Of a DNA stretch of 21,209 nt, positions 1 to 5,603 are shown piece by piece. Under the pieces are notes generated by a model. The model did no database searches. It worked only from the letters and a program-made list of their open reading frames with translations, and was not told where the DNA came from. The number at the start of each line of letters is the position of its first letter. Within the stretch, counting starts at the first letter, position 1. The stretch spans positions 1 to 21,209 of the forward strand of contig JBBQVL010000075.1 in assembly GCA_038211615.1 (NCBI GenBank), written 5' to 3'. This DNA is from DASWJZ01 sp038211615 (GTDB lineage: Bacteria; Pseudomonadota; Alphaproteobacteria; Rhizobiales; Afifellaceae). Made by a program: the position numbers and the translations under genes.

Positions 1-189
1 AAGACCAAGTCGGGAGCCAAGAAACGCTTCCGGTTCACCGCCAACGGCCACATCAAGGTCGGCCAGGCGGGCAAGCGCCACGGCATGATCAAGCGGACGA
101 CGAAGTTCATCAGGAAGGCGCGCGGCACCATGGTGCTCGCCGACACCGACGAACGGATCGTCAAAATCTACATGCCCTATAACCGCTGA
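1..189 (+). CDS. rpmI: 50S ribosomal protein L35 (5' end cut by window)
   Basis: Large-subunit ribosomal protein L35, a small basic rRNA-binding protein. The visible 62 residues start KTKSGAKKRF, the usual L35 N-terminus minus about four residues that lie outside the window. They continue with the lysine/arginine-rich core (VGQAGKRHGMIKRTTKF) and end in IYMPYNR. The stop is TGA at 187-189. rplT follows after 20 nt on the same strand, which is the classic rpmI-rplT pair; infC is often found upstream but cannot be seen here. Family identity is secure from sequence plus neighbour. Confidence 0.96.
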   Translation, partial: KTKSGAKKRFRFTANGHIKVGQAGKRHGMIKRTTKFIRKARGTMVLADTDERIVKIYMPYNR

Positions 190-209
190 TCTGACCGGAG
201 TTTCATGAA

Positions 210-623
210 ATGGCGCGTGTCAAACGCGGCGTCACCTCGCACGCCAAGCACAAGAAGGTTCTGGAGCAGGCCAAGGGTTATTATGGCCGCCGCAAGAACA
301 CCATCCGCATCGCCAAGCAGGCGGTGGAAAAGGCCAACCAGTACGCCTACCGCGACCGCAAGAACCGCACGCGCAATTTCCGCGCGCTCTGGATTCAGCG
401 CATCAACGCCGCGGCGCGGAGCCTCGACTTCACCTACGCCCGCATGATCGACGGTCTGAGCCGGGCCGGCATCGAGGTGGACCGCAAGGTCCTCTCCGAT
501 CTCGCCATCCGCGAGCCGGCCGCCTTCGCGGCGCTGGTCGAGCAGGCGAAGGGCGCGCTTGCCTATCTGAAGGATAAGTCTCCCGGCGAGTTCGAGAAGG
601 CGGTCGGCGAAAAGGCCGCCTGA
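210..623 (+). CDS. rplT: 50S ribosomal protein L20
   Basis: Ribosomal protein L20, needed early in 50S assembly; it binds 23S rRNA. The 137-residue protein begins MARVKRGVTSHAKHKKVLEQ and contains the hallmark stretch GYYGRRKNTIRIAKQAVEKA, followed by the helical RNA-binding region RDRKNRTRNFRALWIQRINA. It is about 20 residues longer than the E. coli protein because of a C-terminal tail ending in KAVGEKAA, a common feature of alphaproteobacterial L20. It lies 20 nt behind rpmI, so co-transcription is expected, and an intrinsic terminator begins 27 nt after the stop. In enterobacteria L20 represses its own operon; nothing here shows whether that holds in this organism. Confidence 0.98.
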   Translation: MARVKRGVTSHAKHKKVLEQAKGYYGRRKNTIRIAKQAVEKANQYAYRDRKNRTRNFRALWIQRINAAARSLDFTYARMIDGLSRAGIEVDRKVLSDLAIREPAAFAALVEQAKGALAYLKDKSPGEFEKAVGEKAA

Positions 624-650
624 CGATCGGGCACTGTTCCGGGTCCAGTA

Positions 651-677
651 AAAGGGCGGCCGCGAGCCGCCCTTTTT
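651..677 (+). terminator. Intrinsic terminator of the rpmI-rplT operon
   Basis: A perfect 10-bp stem is formed by AAAGGGCGGC (651-660) and GCCGCCCTTT (666-675) around a 5-nt loop, and the T run extends to 677. It lies 27 nt after the rplT stop. The minus-strand gene ending at 725 points towards the same hairpin, whose A run on that side could let it act in both directions. Confidence 0.9.
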
Positions 678-724
678 ATTTCAGGGGGAGCGCCACCCCC
701 CCATGACGAGCCAGTCCGGCCGGA

Positions 725-1351
725 TCAGCGGGTAACGAGCGCCACGATCTTGCCGCCGGCGGAGCCGGCCGACTGCACGATGTCGCCGGCCGTCGGCATG
801 AAATAGGGGAGCGGCAGGCCGAGGAAGTGCCGGCGCTTCGTCTCCGTGGGCGCGGCAGCCGCCGGCTCGCGCAGCATTTCCGCCAGCGCATCCTCGGAGG
901 GCACGCCGGGAAAAATCTCCGCGCCGTTCGCCGCGGAGGCGGAATCGTGGACCGGCAGGTCCGCAATGATCACCGACGGCAATTCCGGCAGGCTCGCCGC
1001 CGGCGTCTCCACTACCGGTGCGGCACGCGGCATCGGATTTAGCTCGACGTTGCGGAGCGGAGACGGGGCGGCAACAGGCGCCAGCGGACGCGCCGGCGCG
1101 ACGTCCGTGTAGGCCTCGTCCGCCGTGCCGACCACGATCTGGCTTGGCTCGGAGACGGTGCTCGTGGCGGCCGTCGGCTCCGCAGCCTGCACGGAAGCCT
1201 CGATCGCGGCGGGCGCGGGCTTCTGCTCGAAATAGGCGTTGGTGATGAAGCCGACGCAGACCGCGGCGGTGACCGACACGACGATCTGCGACACCATGTT
1301 GCCGCCGGCGCGAACGGACCGCTTGGCAAGGCGAGCAAACGGCGAGCGCAT
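725..1351 (-). CDS. Membrane-anchored Pro/Ala-rich protein, function unknown
   Basis: I do not recognise this 208-residue protein. It starts MRSPFARLAKRSVRAGGN, a basic cytoplasmic segment, then has one hydrophobic stretch (about residues 20-37, VSQIVVSVTAAVCVGFI) that would act as a signal anchor. The rest is a low-complexity periplasmic part rich in Ala, Pro, Val and Glu (about 42-175). The C-terminus (RRHFLGLPLPYFMPTAGDIV) looks more ordered. I chose the ATG at 1351 because it sits just before the basic/hydrophobic signal-anchor pattern and is preceded by a GGGG run with 7-nt spacing; a longer reading to 2011 would run antisense into pheS. The gene diverges from pheS across a 190-nt gap. 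Confidence 0.7.
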   Translation of the reverse strand: MRSPFARLAKRSVRAGGNMVSQIVVSVTAAVCVGFITNAYFEQKPAPAAIEASVQAAEPTAATSTVSEPSQIVVGTADEAYTDVAPARPLAPVAAPSPLRNVELNPMPRAAPVVETPAASLPELPSVIIADLPVHDSASAANGAEIFPGVPSEDALAEMLREPAAAAPTETKRRHFLGLPLPYFMPTAGDIVQSAGSAGGKIVALVTR

Positions 1352-1541
1352 CGGGCTACCCCACGATCGAAATTTCGTCCGCCCTTTGCACCATCGCTTT
1401 GAGGCGCAACTTCGGCTGATTGTGGCAGGACGCGTGGCGGAGTCGGGACGCGCCGAAGGCGTTGCGCCGTTGCCACATGCCCTTTCGCGAGGCGCATCTT
1501 CTGCTAAGACGAAGCCGATCCAAGCCCCACGCAGAATCCGC

Positions 1542-2621
1542 ATGTCCGACCTGAAAGCCCTGCAAGCCGAGATCGCCGCGGCAATCGTCGCCGCCAGGGA
1601 CGAGCGCGAGCTTGAAGCGCTTCGCGTCGCGACGCTCGGCAAGAAGGGCTCTATCTCCGAGCGGCTGAAGACGCTGGGCTCCATGAGCCCGGAGGAGCGC
1701 AAGACCGCCGGCGCCGAGCTGAATGCGCTGCGCGATGCGACCGCGAAGAACATCGAGGCGCGCCGCGCGGTCTTCGCCGAGCTGGCGCTGGAGGCGCGGC
1801 TGAAGAGCGAGACGATCGACGTCACGCTGCCCGCCCGCCCGGAAACCCAGGGCTCTGTCCACCCCGTCACCCAGGTCTGGCAGGAGGTGATCGCCATCTT
1901 CGGCGACATGGGCTTCTCGGTCGCCGAGGGGCCGCACATCGAGACGGACTGGTACAATTTCGGTGCGCTCAACATTCCGCCCGAGCACCCGGCGCGGCAG
2001 GAGCACGACACCTTCTACTTCAACCCGAAGCCCGGCTCGACCGAGCGCATGGTGCTCCGCACCCACACCTCGCCTGTGCAGATCCGCAGCATGGAGACGA
2101 TGCAGCCGCCGATCCGCATCATTGCGCCGGGCCGCACCTTCCGCTCCGATTCCGACCAGACCCACACGCCGATGTTCCACCAGGTCGAGGGGCTGGTGAT
2201 CGACGAGGGAACGCATCTCGGCCACCTGAAGGGGACGCTCGAAGCGTTCTGCAAGGCGTTCTTCGAGGTGGACGAGGTGAAGATGCGCTTCCGCCCCTCG
2301 CACTTCCCCTTCACCGAGCCGTCGATGGAGGTCGACATCGGCTGCTCCTGGGAAGGTGGCGAGCTGAAGATCGGCGTCGGCGATTCCTGGCTGGAGATTC
2401 TCGGCTCCGGCATGGTGCATCCGAACGTCATCCGCGCCGGCGGCCTCGATCCGGACAAGGTGCAGGGCTTCGCTTTCGGCATGGGCATCGACCGCATCGC
2501 CATGCTGAAATACGGCATCCCGGACCTGCGCGCCTTCTTCGAGGCGGACCTCCGCTGGCTCCGCCATTACGGCTTCTCGCCGCTCGCGGTGCCGAGCCTC
2601 GCGGAGGGGCTGAGCCTTTGA
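1542..2621 (+). CDS. pheS: Phenylalanyl-tRNA synthetase alpha subunit
   Basis: Catalytic alpha chain of the (alpha-beta)2 class II synthetase that charges tRNA-Phe in the cytoplasm. The 359 residues start MSDLKALQAE with an N-terminal helical region (about 1-85) that binds tRNA. The catalytic core follows: HPVTQV (107-112), the motif 2 region PGRTFRSDSDQTHTPMFHQV (196-215), RPSHFPFTEPS (251-261) and motif 3 GMGIDRIAM (313-321). An open frame extends back to 1239, but the family N-terminus fits the ATG at 1542. The stop overlaps a TTG-started lipoprotein gene by 4 nt. Unusually, pheT is not directly downstream; it starts almost 3 kb later. No Phe-codon leader peptide or attenuator hairpin was seen in the 190 nt upstream. 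Confidence 0.97.
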   Translation: MSDLKALQAEIAAAIVAARDERELEALRVATLGKKGSISERLKTLGSMSPEERKTAGAELNALRDATAKNIEARRAVFAELALEARLKSETIDVTLPARPETQGSVHPVTQVWQEVIAIFGDMGFSVAEGPHIETDWYNFGALNIPPEHPARQEHDTFYFNPKPGSTERMVLRTHTSPVQIRSMETMQPPIRIIAPGRTFRSDSDQTHTPMFHQVEGLVIDEGTHLGHLKGTLEAFCKAFFEVDEVKMRFRPSHFPFTEPSMEVDIGCSWEGGELKIGVGDSWLEILGSGMVHPNVIRAGGLDPDKVQGFAFGMGIDRIAMLKYGIPDLRAFFEADLRWLRHYGFSPLAVPSLAEGLSL

Positions 2622-2785
2622 GGCGTGGAGCTGCGGCCCTGCTGCTGATGGCGCTGGCGCTCGCTGCCTGCCAGAGCAGTGCGCCACCGCCCGCCGCCGA
2701 CGCCGACGCCGGGGCGGTGACCTACGGCGACTGGACGGTCAAGCAGGGCGGCTACGTGCGGGTCGAGTCCGGCATCGTGAAATGA
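2618..2785 (+). CDS. Small lipoprotein overlapping the end of pheS
   Basis: A 55-codon reading frame starts with TTG at 2618, overlapping the pheS stop (TTGA, 4-nt overlap), so translation could be coupled. The product begins with Arg-Arg, then a leucine/alanine-rich core, then a lipobox LAAC with the lipidated Cys at residue 18. This is followed by a short Ser/Pro/Ala/Asp linker and a compact tail VTYGDWTVKQGGYVRVESGI. The pattern is that of a minimal bacterial lipoprotein, exported by Sec and lipidated. An ATG start at 2648 would remove most of the signal sequence, so TTG is preferred. Its stop codon lies in a hairpin shared with the convergent gene that ends at 2817. Function unknown; no family recognised. 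Confidence 0.68.
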   Translation: MRRGAAALLLMALALAACQSSAPPPAADADAGAVTYGDWTVKQGGYVRVESGIVK

Positions 2786-2819
2786 AGCCGCGGGGCGCCG
2801 CTAAGCAGGCCCCGCTTCA
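2783..2819. terminator. Hairpin between two convergent gene ends
   Basis: TGAAGC (2783-2788) plus GGGGC (2792-2796) can pair with GCCCC (2809-2813) plus GCTTCA (2814-2819), leaving a 3-nt bulge (2789-2791) and a 12-nt loop. The stop codons of both convergent genes are in the outer stem. There is no strong T run on either side, so this may be a weak bidirectional terminator or a 3'-end stabiliser. Confidence 0.45.
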
Positions 2820-4292
2820 GAGCGCCTTTTCGCTGCCCGGCCGCAACAGCTGGCCGTTCACCGTCACCGCGCCGTCATTGTCGATCTCGATCCCGTAATA
2901 GGTCGTGCCGTCGCTCGCCTGCCGGCCCCAGGATTGGGCGAGCAGCAGCGACGCGAGCGCCTGGCTTGCAATAGGATCGCCCCCGGCGGCCTTCAACAGC
3001 TCGATGGCCGCATCGAGCCCCTTGACGGTGACATTGAAGCTGCCGGACCGTTCCGCTGCCGCCAGCGTCATTTCTCCATCGGCGGTGATGTCGAGCACCG
3101 GGCCGTGAATGCTCGTTGGACCGAGCGTGAGCTTCACCCCGCCCGCCGGCATCGCGAGCTGCGCCGCGTCGGCCCAGATGGCTTCCTCCACCCAGGGCTT
3201 TTTCGAGGCGTCGATAGCGCCGATTACCCTGCGGGCGCTGGCGTCAAGGTTGAGGCCCGAGACGTTGACGCCGATCTCCAGAGCATCGGGCACGAGCTGT
3301 GTCGCCCATGCCGGCACCAGTTCGGGCGGAAGCGAAGGACCGCCGAGCTTCAGGCTCGCCCGCAGCACGCTGCTCGAGACGATTCCCGAAAGCGCCATGC
3401 TGCCGCTCAGGTCCTGTATCCCGAATTTGCCCGCCGGCGTCTCGACCTTGAGGGCGCGCAAAGCGCCGTTCTCCTCAAGCTGCTGGAAGATCGGCAGCAG
3501 GTCGGTAAGGAGCGCCTTGATCTCCGCGTTGCCGATCGCCGGCGCGTCCGGCTGGATGTGCGCCACGACGTAGGCCCAAAGGTCGAGCAGCCTGGTCGCC
3601 TTCAGTCCCGCGAAGGACGCTTCGCCGCGGCCGGACTCCGCGCCGTACGCCATGTCGAATTGCGACGGCGGCGGCGAGCCTTCTCCCGCGGGCGGCATGG
3701 AGATGCTCTGATCCATGCTGAAAGCGCCGACCGTCTGCCGCACCGAAAGATCGACCCCGCCGATCTCGCCCTCCGCCGCGATGCCCGTTCCGGTGATATG
3801 CTGTTCGCCGTAGCGGGCGTTCGCGTGGTTGTTTGGTCCCGCCACCTGGTTGGTCATTCCAGCGATCGTCTGGTCGAAACGCACGAATGCCGCGAGCGCC
3901 GGATCGTAGACGCCGTCGAAGCTCACGCCCTCGAAACGATACGTCATCGTCTGGTCCTTGACGTGCGCCGTCAGCGGGCTCGGGAGCTTCAGCTCACTGA
4001 CGCGCCAGGTCCCATCTGCCAGCGGCTCGGCGAGGAACGAGAGCTCCGCCGGGTCCAGGGCGATGCCCACCGTCTCCAGCGGGCGCACGAATTCGGCAAG
4101 GTCGAACGAAGCCCTGTAGGCGTCGCCCTGCGGCTCGATCCGCACGAAGTCCGACTGTCCGGCGCGCACCGGACCGAGATAGCGGTGGAACGTGGCGGTT
4201 AGGCCCTGCGCCGCCTCGCTCGTGGCCTCGGCAGCGGCTGAAGGTCCCACTCCGGCCGCGAGGCAGAAGGCAACAAGAATTGCGCGGCGCAT
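2817..4292 (-). CDS. Exported protein of unknown function (DUF2125-like)
   Basis: The 491-residue protein starts MRRAILVAFCLAAGVGPSAAA, a clear Sec signal peptide with likely cleavage near residue 21. The remainder has no membrane span and alternates beta-rich segments, for example YRASFDLAEFVRP, MTYRFEGVSFDGVYDP and GVKLTLGPTSIHGPVLDITA, as in large periplasmic or outer-membrane-associated beta proteins. It resembles rhizobial proteins labelled DUF2125, but I hold that name loosely. The ATG at 4292 is chosen over an upstream in-frame ATG (4373) because GGAGG lies 8 nt before it and the signal peptide then starts properly. It is oriented against pheS and converges on the small lipoprotein gene. 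Role unknown. Confidence 0.75.
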   Translation of the reverse strand: MRRAILVAFCLAAGVGPSAAAEATSEAAQGLTATFHRYLGPVRAGQSDFVRIEPQGDAYRASFDLAEFVRPLETVGIALDPAELSFLAEPLADGTWRVSELKLPSPLTAHVKDQTMTYRFEGVSFDGVYDPALAAFVRFDQTIAGMTNQVAGPNNHANARYGEQHITGTGIAAEGEIGGVDLSVRQTVGAFSMDQSISMPPAGEGSPPPSQFDMAYGAESGRGEASFAGLKATRLLDLWAYVVAHIQPDAPAIGNAEIKALLTDLLPIFQQLEENGALRALKVETPAGKFGIQDLSGSMALSGIVSSSVLRASLKLGGPSLPPELVPAWATQLVPDALEIGVNVSGLNLDASARRVIGAIDASKKPWVEEAIWADAAQLAMPAGGVKLTLGPTSIHGPVLDITADGEMTLAAAERSGSFNVTVKGLDAAIELLKAAGGDPIASQALASLLLAQSWGRQASDGTTYYGIEIDNDGAVTVNGQLLRPGSEKAL

Positions 4293-4300
4293 GCGAAGAG

Positions 4301-4305
4301 CCTCC
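4301..4305 (-). promoter_or_regulatory. Ribosome binding site fixing the start at 4292
   Basis: GGAGG on the minus strand lies 8 nt before the ATG at 4292. The upstream in-frame ATG at 4373 would place this site inside the coding region and bury the signal peptide. Confidence 0.7.
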
Positions 4306-4465
4306 GGACGATTGCGACTGGCGACCCGCAGCGGAAAGTTGCATGCGGGGGATGACAGCTGCAGGCTTGGCACAGCGGCGGTTTAAGGATCGTTTCGACG
4401 GTTCGCCCGCGGCCGGGCGCGATTCAGGCTACAGCGCGCCGGACCGGCGGCGCGCCGTGGCTCGA

Positions 4466-4708
4466 TCAATAATAGCGGTGCGGGATGACCCAGACGTGGC
4501 GACGTCCGTCCGTCCCGCTCATGATCTCGATCTTCTGCAGGCCCATGTCGGCGAGCACGTTGTCGGGGAGCGTCTGCAACACGCGCGAATCCTTGTCCGT
4601 CCTGCGGCGCCTTGCGATGAGCGCCCGGATAGCGTTGCCGAGCGACCCGACAGCCTTCAGGCCGGGGAAGGTTCTCGACGGATTGCGCGAAAGCGCGACG
4701 GTGCTCAC
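4466..4708 (-). CDS. DUF1127-type small basic protein
   Basis: An 80-residue, strongly basic protein beginning (GTG)STVALSRNPSRTF. Its middle carries an arginine cluster (IARRRR, about 31-36) followed by LPDNVLADMGL (47-57), the signature of DUF1127 (YjiS-like) proteins common in alphaproteobacteria, and a tail ending in VIPHRYY. Some DUF1127 members are small RNA-binding proteins that influence RNA turnover and phosphate or stress responses; whether this one does is unknown. The GTG at 4708 is preferred to upstream ATGs at 4735 and 4753 because AAGGGAG lies 6 nt before it. It diverges from the nucleotidyltransferase/HEPN pair across about 220 nt. Confidence 0.75.
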   Translation of the reverse strand: MSTVALSRNPSRTFPGLKAVGSLGNAIRALIARRRRTDKDSRVLQTLPDNVLADMGLQKIEIMSGTDGRRHVWVIPHRYY

Positions 4709-4714
4709 GGTATT

Positions 4715-4721
4715 CTCCCTT
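4715..4721 (-). promoter_or_regulatory. Strong ribosome binding site selecting a GTG start
   Basis: AAGGGAG on the minus strand sits 6 nt upstream of the GTG at 4708. It would fall inside the coding sequence if the ATGs at 4735 or 4753 were used. Confidence 0.7.
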
Positions 4722-4867
4722 CTGGACTGCGTCATGCGAGACGATCCTCGCAACAGGCCGGGCTGACCCCGGCGGGCTGTCTCACCTAGAGAGGCGGTGT
4801 TTCAACGCGGTTTCGTCACCTGCCGGAAAGCGTTTCGCGCTCGCGACTTTTTCGCGGCAAGGGTGTG

Positions 4868-4907
4868 TTGACCAAGGCTCGAAGCTGCGGAACGCTTGCA
4901 GTTCCGC
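4868..4907 (+). promoter_or_regulatory. Candidate promoter and operator of the HEPN/MNT pair
   Basis: TTGACC at 4868-4873 is a good -35 element. A weak -10 (AACGCT, 4891-4896) follows after 17 nt. Overlapping this position is a perfect inverted repeat, GCGGAAC (4887-4893) and GTTCCGC (4901-4907) with a 7-nt spacer. The repeat ends 24 nt before the antitoxin ATG. Its position fits an autoregulatory operator, but it could instead be an mRNA hairpin. Confidence 0.4.
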
Positions 4908-4931
4908 GGTGCTGCCGCCATAGGGATGCGC

Positions 4932-5225
4932 ATGGACAGGGAAAGCGTCATCCGCACGCTGCGCGCGCACGAGGCCGAGCTTCGCGCCGAGGGGATTTCG
5001 CACGTCTATCTCTTCGGCTCGGTCGCCCGCGGAGAGGCGGACGAGAAATCGGACGTGGACCTGTTTTACGATTACGATTCCGATCGTTTCGGATTTCTCC
5101 AGTTCATGAAGATCCGCGACTTGGCTCCCGATATCGTTGGAACGCGCGTCGACATCATGCCGCGCGATGGAATCCATCCGAGGATACGCCCCGAGGTCGA
5201 GAGAACGGCCATCAGAGTGTTTTGA
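4932..5225 (+). CDS. MntA-like nucleotidyltransferase antitoxin
   Basis: A minimal nucleotidyltransferase of 97 residues. It has the exact GSX10DXD motif of MNT proteins: G29-S30, then D41-V-D43 in SDVDL, plus a third acidic residue D74 in TRVDIM. In characterised HEPN/MNT systems the MNT protein transfers AMP from ATP to a tyrosine of the HEPN toxin and silences it. The ATG at 4932 is preferred because AGGGA (4922-4926) precedes it by 5 nt; ATGs at 4926 and 4896 are also in frame. Its TGA stop shares one base with the ATG of the HEPN gene (TGATG), so the two are translationally coupled. GC is about 60%, slightly below the neighbours. All key residues are present, so it is probably active. 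Confidence 0.88.
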   Translation: MDRESVIRTLRAHEAELRAEGISHVYLFGSVARGEADEKSDVDLFYDYDSDRFGFLQFMKIRDLAPDIVGTRVDIMPRDGIHPRIRPEVERTAIRVF

Positions 5226-5593
5226 TGGATGAGGGGCAAAGCGGCCTAGCGGTCCGCCTCGACGATATTCTCGACGAGATTCACAACCTGCTCCAGGAGA
5301 CTGCAGGGCTGCAGTATGAAACGTTCGAGGATGCGTGGCTGCTGCGCCGCGCCGCGGAGCGTGGCATCGAGATCATCTCCGAAGCGTCGAGACACATACC
5401 TGAAGAGCTGAAGAACACCGAACCGACGGTTCCCTGGCGGCAGATCGCCGGAGTTGGAAACGTGCTGCGGCACAATTACGAGAACATCAGCAGCCGGGTG
5501 GTCTGGGACATCATCGTGAAACACTTGGGTCCTTTGGACGCGGCAGTGCGACGTTTGCTCAAGAGGATTGAGACTGCTGAAGAGGGTCGGTAG
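5225..5593 (+). CDS. HepT-like HEPN (DUF86) toxin
   Basis: A 122-residue all-helical HEPN protein of the DUF86/HepT family, predicted to be an RNase toxin controlled by the adjacent nucleotidyltransferase. The family core PWRQIAGVGNVLRHNYENI occupies about 70-88. Typical HepT proteins carry RX4HXY in this place. Here the histidine (H83) and the AMPylated tyrosine (Y85) are kept, but the first arginine position is glycine (G78), with arginines instead at R72 and R82. I recall rhizobial DUF86 proteins with a similar GNxLRHxY form, so this may be a subfamily trait rather than decay. The ATG overlaps the antitoxin stop by one base. The TAG stop is 10 nt before pheT. Confidence 0.87.
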   Translation: MDEGQSGLAVRLDDILDEIHNLLQETAGLQYETFEDAWLLRRAAERGIEIISEASRHIPEELKNTEPTVPWRQIAGVGNVLRHNYENISSRVVWDIIVKHLGPLDAAVRRLLKRIETAEEGR

Positions 5594-5603
5594 GAAGCGC
5601 TTC

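Noticed and set aside
1352..1541. Possible attenuator or Phe leader peptide before pheS
   Set aside because: No run of Phe codons in a short frame and no terminator-like hairpin with a T run was found.
2934..4202. Plus-strand 422-codon open frame opposite the exported protein gene
   Set aside because: Arg/His-rich shadow without a ribosome binding site. The opposite frame has a signal peptide and GGAGG.
4932..5593. HEPN/MNT pair as a decayed remnant
   Set aside because: Both frames are full length and coupled, the GSX10DXD motif is complete, and only one HEPN motif position deviates.
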